In this document: positions 6,454-9,525 of the stretch, in pieces
How the letters are laid out: every line of letters begins with the position of its first letter
Position numbering within the stretch: position 1 is the first letter of the stretch
Assembly: GCA_955652925.1 (NCBI GenBank)
Contig: CATPCO010000181.1
Span: forward strand, 1-9,525
Source of the DNA: an uncultured Xanthobacteraceae bacterium
Lineage (GTDB): Bacteria; Pseudomonadota; Alphaproteobacteria; Rhizobiales; Xanthobacteraceae
Length of the DNA stretch: 9,525 nucleotides
Direction of reading: 5' to 3'
Made by a program: the position numbers and the translations under genes
The notes under the pieces: model-generated
The model's database searches: none
What the model saw: only the letters and a program-made list of their open reading frames with translations
What the model was told of the DNA's origin: nothing

Positions 6454-7719
6454 CTATGCGTTCATGGATTCAAAGAAGTCGCCGTTGCTCTTGGTGTTGC
6501 GCAGCTTGTCCAGAAGAAAGTCGATGGCGTCCATGGTGCCCATGGGATTGAGGATGCGGCGCAGGATGTACATTTTCTTGAGCTGATCGGCCGCGACCAG
6601 CAGCTCCTCCTTGCGCGTGCCCGAGCGCGTGATGTCCATCGACGGAAACGTGCGCTTGTCCGCCACCTTGCGGTCGAGAATGATTTCGGAATTGCCGGTT
6701 CCCTTGAACTCTTCGAAAATCACTTCGTCCATGCGGCTGCCGGTATCGATCAGCGCGGTTGCAATGATCGTGAGCGAGCCGCCCTCCTCGATATTGCGCG
6801 CCGCGCCGAAGAATCGCTTGGGCCGCTGCAAGGCATTCGCATCGACGCCGCCGGTCAGGACCTTGCCCGAGGATGGGACCACCGTGTTGTAGGCGCGTCC
6901 GAGGCGCGTGATGGAGTCAAGCAGAATGACCACGTCACGGCCGTGCTCGACCAGACGCTTGGCTTTTTCGATCACCATCTCGGCAACCTGCACGTGACGC
7001 GACGCGGGCTCGTCGAAAGTGGAGGATACCACCTCGCCTTTCACCGAGCGCTGCATGTCGGTGACTTCCTCCGGCCGCTCGTCGATGAGCAGCACGATCA
7101 GGTAGCATTCGGGATGATTGGCGGTGACGGAATGGGCGATGTTCTGCAGCAGAACCGTCTTGCCGGTGCGCGGCGGGGATACGATCAGCGCACGCTGGCC
7201 TTTTCCAATCGGCGCGACAATGTCGATGACACGGGCGGAGAGATCCTTCTTGGTGGGGTCTTCGTGCTCCATTCTCAGCCGCTCGTCCGGATAGAGCGGA
7301 GTGAGATTGTCGAAATTGACCTTGTGGCGCGCCTTGTCCGGATCCTCGAAATTGATGGTGTTGACCTTGAGCAGCGCGAAATAACGCTCGCCTTCCTTGG
7401 GCGAGCGGATATGACCGTCAATAGTATCGCCCGTGCGCAGACCGAAGCGGCGGATTTGCGAAGGCGATACATAGATATCGTCGGGGCCGGGCAGATAATT
7501 GGCTTCCGGAGAGCGCAGAAATCCGAAGCCGTCGGACAAGACCTCGACCACTCCTTCTCCGACGATATCGGTTTCCCGCATGGAAAGCTGCTTGAGAATA
7601 CCGAACATCAGCTCCTGCTTGCGCATGGTGCTGGCATTTTCGACCTCGAGCTCCTCGGCAAAGGATACGAGCTCGGCCGGTGTCTTGGCCTTGAGGTCCT
7701 GGAGTTTCATTTCCCGCAT
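6454..7719 (-). CDS. rho: Transcription termination factor Rho
   Basis: A 421-residue hexameric RNA-dependent ATPase that ends transcription at C-rich sites. The N-terminal helical domain (MREMKLQDLKAKTPAEL, residues 1-47) is followed by the RNA-binding cold-shock-like domain with RNP1-type GFGFLRS (64-70). The motor has the P-loop SPPRTGKT (181-188, Lys187), the catalytic Glu in LIDERPEEV (Glu214), Walker B VVILLDS (Asp268), the Q-loop region GGVDANALQRPKRFFGAAR and the R-loop KGTGNSE (339-345). All key residues are present and the length is typical for alphaproteobacteria. ATG 7719 is chosen because MREMKLQDLK is the usual start and AGGA lies eight bases upstream. The frame runs on to 7851, but that 44-residue extension is Pro-rich and non-conserved in look. 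The gene follows hemE-hemJ on the same strand after a 268-nt gap that appears to hold its own promoter. Confidence 0.98.
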   Translation of the reverse strand: MREMKLQDLKAKTPAELVSFAEELEVENASTMRKQELMFGILKQLSMRETDIVGEGVVEVLSDGFGFLRSPEANYLPGPDDIYVSPSQIRRFGLRTGDTIDGHIRSPKEGERYFALLKVNTINFEDPDKARHKVNFDNLTPLYPDERLRMEHEDPTKKDLSARVIDIVAPIGKGQRALIVSPPRTGKTVLLQNIAHSVTANHPECYLIVLLIDERPEEVTDMQRSVKGEVVSSTFDEPASRHVQVAEMVIEKAKRLVEHGRDVVILLDSITRLGRAYNTVVPSSGKVLTGGVDANALQRPKRFFGAARNIEEGGSLTIIATALIDTGSRMDEVIFEEFKGTGNSEIILDRKVADKRTFPSMDITRSGTRKEELLVAADQLKKMYILRRILNPMGTMDAIDFLLDKLRNTKSNGDFFESMNA

Positions 7720-7871
7720 GCGGGTAGTCCTATGGAGGTGATCGGGAATGGAAAAATTGCCGATCGGAGGAGGGAAGGAGTTCGCAGGTCTTCGGGTATT
7801 AGGGGCCCGATGCAGCGTTCCGTCCTGTGCCGGACCGGGAAGGCGATGCATCTGCCTGCGTTAGGGGAGGT
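7720..7871 (-). promoter_or_regulatory. rho 5' leader, C-rich and G-poor
   Basis: If transcription starts near 7871, the rho mRNA has a leader of about 150 nt. In the 60 nt nearest the gene (7780 to 7721) the RNA has 26 C and only 7 G, with pyrimidine runs such as CUCCUUCCCUCCUCC. Rho binds C-rich, G-poor, unstructured RNA, and E. coli rho is known to be attenuated by Rho in its own leader. The composition therefore fits feedback control here, by inference. The leader also contains AGGA (about 7728-7731), the probable ribosome site. Confidence 0.45.
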
Positions 7872-7877
7872 AAACCC

Positions 7878-7906
7878 AACATAGGAAAAGAACGTTCCGC
7901 GCGCAA
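7878..7906 (-). promoter_or_regulatory. Candidate housekeeping promoter for rho
   Basis: Read on the minus strand, TTGCGC (7906-7901) and TATGTT (7883-7878) are separated by exactly 17 bp, matching the sigma-70/RpoD layout with a partial -35 and a fair -10. A start near 7871 would give the leader described for rho. The spacing and position are good, the -35 only half matches. Confidence 0.4.
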
Positions 7907-7908
7907 GT

Positions 7909-7932
7909 GGCGGCAGTTCGGGCGGCAGTTCG
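7909..7932. repeat. Perfect 12-bp tandem direct repeat just upstream of the rho promoter
   Basis: GGCGGCAGTTCG occurs at 7909-7920 and again at 7921-7932 with no gap or mismatch. It abuts the candidate -35 of rho (7901-7906), where an activator site or UP-like element would be. It may equally be a chance slippage duplication. Confidence 0.6.
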
Positions 7933-7987
7933 GCTTGGGGGGTAATGGATCAGTCGCTGGTCGCAGTCCCGGATTTTGGCCCCTGAT

Positions 7988-8413
7988 TTAGAATGGCTTG
8001 ACGACGGCCAGAACCACGATGGCGACCATCAGAACGGTAGGCACCTCATTGATTATTCGATAAAATCTTACGGAATACCGGTTCTGGTCTTGCCCGAAGT
8101 CGCGCACCCAGCGGACCGCAAAGCCATGCAGGCCCGAGAGCACAAGGACAAGAACGATTTTTGCGTGCAGCCAAGGCGCGCTCAACCAGCTGCCGGCCCA
8201 AGCGAGCCACAGACCAAGAGCCCAGGTGGCGAGCATCGAGGGATTAATGATGATCTTGAGCAGGCGCTGCTCCATCACCTTGAATGTCTCTGATTGCCTG
8301 GAGCCTACCTCGGCACCACAGTGATAGACGAACAGCCGCGGCAGATAGAGCATTCCTGCCATCCAGGCGATAACAGCAATGATGTGAAAGGCCTTGAGCC
8401 AGTCGTACGTCAT
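7988..8413 (-). CDS. hemJ: Protoporphyrinogen oxidase HemJ
   Basis: A 141-residue inner-membrane protein of the HemJ (UPF0093) family, the usual length. It oxidises protoporphyrinogen IX to protoporphyrin IX, the penultimate step of heme synthesis, in bacteria that lack HemG and HemY. Four helices are visible: residues about 7-27, 56-76, 83-100 and 122-138. His10 in KAFHIIAVIAWMAGMLYLPR and Lys85 in WLHAKIVLVL match the invariant His and Lys of the family; RLFVYH and RFYRIINEVPT are further family marks. The ATG directly follows the TGA of hemE with no base between, which suggests translational coupling and one transcript. The order hemE-hemJ-rho is usual in alphaproteobacteria and supports the assignment. 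Confidence 0.95.
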   Translation of the reverse strand: MTYDWLKAFHIIAVIAWMAGMLYLPRLFVYHCGAEVGSRQSETFKVMEQRLLKIIINPSMLATWALGLWLAWAGSWLSAPWLHAKIVLVLVLSGLHGFAVRWVRDFGQDQNRYSVRFYRIINEVPTVLMVAIVVLAVVKPF

Positions 8414-9466
8414 TCAAATCTTCTGCCGCGCTCCGCGCACACGTTCAACCATCTGCTCAACGTGAGAAATCGGTGTCTGCGGAAGAATGCCGTGGCCGAG
8501 ATTGAATATAAAAGAGCCCCCCGCCAGCGCGGCCATGATTTCATCCACTGCCTGGCCCAGTGCGTCCCCCCCTGCCACCAAGACCAGCGGATCCAGATTG
8601 CCCTGCACAGTCACCAGCGGCTGGACGTGCGCACGTGCGAATTCAAGATCGACCGACCAGTCAAGCCCTACCGCATCCACGCCGGTCTCTCTCACATAGG
8701 CCACAAGCCTCGTTCCGGCACCACGCGGAAAGCCGATTATTTTCGCGTTGGGAATTGCAGCTCGAACCTGGGATACGATGGAGCGGGTTGGCTCGATCGA
8801 CCAACGGCGGAACTCCAGGGTCGGAAGAATCCCGGCCCAAGTATCGAATATCTGGACTGCGTCCGCTCCTGCATGCAGCTGCGCGATCAGATGGCGCGCC
8901 GAGGCATCGACCAGAAGCTCGATCATTTTCCCAAAACCATCAGCGTCGCGGTAGGCAAAGAGCCTTGCTGGGGCATGATCAGTCGTGCCGCAACCGGCGA
9001 TCATATAACTTGCAACCGTCCAAGGTGCTCCGCAAAAGCCAAGAAGAGCGGCGTCCGGATCAAGCTCGGTCTTCACCCGTTCAATGGCGTCATACACGGC
9101 CGCCAGCCGCTCGATATCAAGCACACTGTCGAGGCGAAGCAGATCTTTCTGATTTTCGACCGGCTCCAGTCGCGGGCCTTCACCCTCTTGAAACCATAAT
9201 CGTTGGCCGAGCGCATAAGGAACAAGCAGAATATCGGAAAACAGGATGGCTGCATCGAAACCGAATCGACGAAGCGGCTGCAGCGTCACCTCTGCGGCAA
9301 GTTCGGGAGTCAAGCATAGTTTGAGAAAATCCCCGGCTTTTTCACGCACTGCTCGATATTCTGGCAGATAGCGCCCAGCTTGACGCATGAGCCAGACCGG
9401 CGGTGGCAAGCAATTGCTACCATGCAGCACGTCAAGCAGCAGAGCTTTCCTACCATTTCTGTCCAT
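8414..9466 (-). CDS. hemE: Uroporphyrinogen decarboxylase
   Basis: A 350-residue cytosolic enzyme that removes four carboxyl groups from uroporphyrinogen III to give coproporphyrinogen III in heme synthesis. The first signature PVWLMRQAGRYLPEYR carries the substrate-binding Arg28 and Arg32. FSDILLVPYALG holds the essential Asp78. The second signature GFCGAPWTVASYMIAG holds Tyr154, and FNLGHGILPQT near the C-terminus holds His325. These match the catalytic set known from the human enzyme (Arg, Asp86, Tyr164, His339) in order. The length is normal. The start at ATG 9466 gives MDRNGRKALLLDVL; only an AGG four bases upstream serves as ribosome site, which is weak. It is the first gene of the minus-strand hemE-hemJ unit visible here; the gene next to it lies outside the window. 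Confidence 0.98.
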   Translation of the reverse strand: MDRNGRKALLLDVLHGSNCLPPPVWLMRQAGRYLPEYRAVREKAGDFLKLCLTPELAAEVTLQPLRRFGFDAAILFSDILLVPYALGQRLWFQEGEGPRLEPVENQKDLLRLDSVLDIERLAAVYDAIERVKTELDPDAALLGFCGAPWTVASYMIAGCGTTDHAPARLFAYRDADGFGKMIELLVDASARHLIAQLHAGADAVQIFDTWAGILPTLEFRRWSIEPTRSIVSQVRAAIPNAKIIGFPRGAGTRLVAYVRETGVDAVGLDWSVDLEFARAHVQPLVTVQGNLDPLVLVAGGDALGQAVDEIMAALAGGSFIFNLGHGILPQTPISHVEQMVERVRGARQKI

Positions 9467-9525
9467 ATGCCTGGTTTTCTAAACCTTAAGTTCTAAGAAT
9501 CCTGTTGTTGTTCTTGGACTGTTGA
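9467..9525 (-). promoter_or_regulatory. AT-rich sequence upstream of hemE
   Basis: The 59 bp upstream of hemE are clearly more AT-rich than the rest of the window and contain the small palindrome TTCTTAGAA. This is the expected place for a hemE promoter or its 3' part, but I find no pair of -35/-10 boxes with good spacing, and the region is cut by the window edge. Confidence 0.25.

Noticed and set aside
7720..7851. A 44-residue N-terminal extension of Rho, or a separate leader peptide starting at 7851
   Set aside because: The extension is in frame with rho without a stop, so it is not a separate peptide, and the alphaproteobacterial Rho start MREMKLQDLK with AGGA upstream fits better.
6403..7884. 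A 493-codon open frame on the plus strand opposite rho
   Set aside because: It mirrors rho codon structure in a high-GC genome and shows no domain or ribosome site; rho on the other strand is unambiguous.
8294..9199. Long plus-strand frames opposite hemE
   Set aside because: They are shadows of hemE, whose catalytic residues are all intact, and their translations have no recognisable features.

Overview
The window is high-GC DNA that reads as an alphaproteobacterial chromosome, most likely from Hyphomicrobiales (the Bradyrhizobium / Xanthobacteraceae side). The grounds are the hemE-hemJ-rho order, a Rho protein of 421 residues starting MREMKLQDLK, an HWE-type hybrid sensor kinase, Bug-type tricarboxylate receptors, and a short palindrome with the core CCGGTTCCCACTTTT that resembles the dispersed rhizobial palindromes. 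The assignment is by pattern recognition only; no search was run.

Layout from left to right. (1) 1-270, minus: N-terminal part of an ABC-type substrate-binding protein that runs off the left edge and has an unclear start. (2) 225-358: a hairpin-like stretch and a heptamer tandem repeat that overlaps the stop codon of the next gene. (3) 336-3668, minus: a large hybrid histidine kinase (MASE1-CHASE-PAS-PAS-HWE kinase-receiver) with a recent-looking internal PAS duplication. (4) 3738-5094, plus: a two-gene unit divergent from the kinase, an alpha/beta hydrolase of the Tex30/KANL3 type followed 13 nt later by an unrecognised four-helix membrane protein. (5) 5095-5348: a noncoding convergent gap with two inverted repeats. 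(6) 5349-6317, minus: a Bug / TctC-type periplasmic solute receptor. (7) 6318-6453: a junction with a hairpin and a 46-bp palindrome placed directly at the rho stop codon. (8) 6454-9466, minus: rho, hemJ and hemE, the conserved housekeeping block.

How the genes fit together. HemE (uroporphyrinogen to coproporphyrinogen) and HemJ (protoporphyrinogen oxidation) are two steps of heme synthesis and abut with no gap. Rho lies downstream on the same strand, behind what looks like its own promoter and a markedly C-rich, G-poor leader, which fits Rho-dependent autoregulation. In many alphaproteobacteria mnmE-mnmG-rsmG-parAB follow rho; here a Bug receptor, the small plus-strand unit and the sensor kinase follow instead, so the left two thirds looks like an accessory segment joined at the rho 3' end. 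I see no CRISPR array, tRNA, rRNA, complete insertion sequence or clearly new defence-like system. The most interesting signals are regulatory or structural: the rho leader, the repeat at the rho stop, and the repeat-built C-terminus of the kinase.
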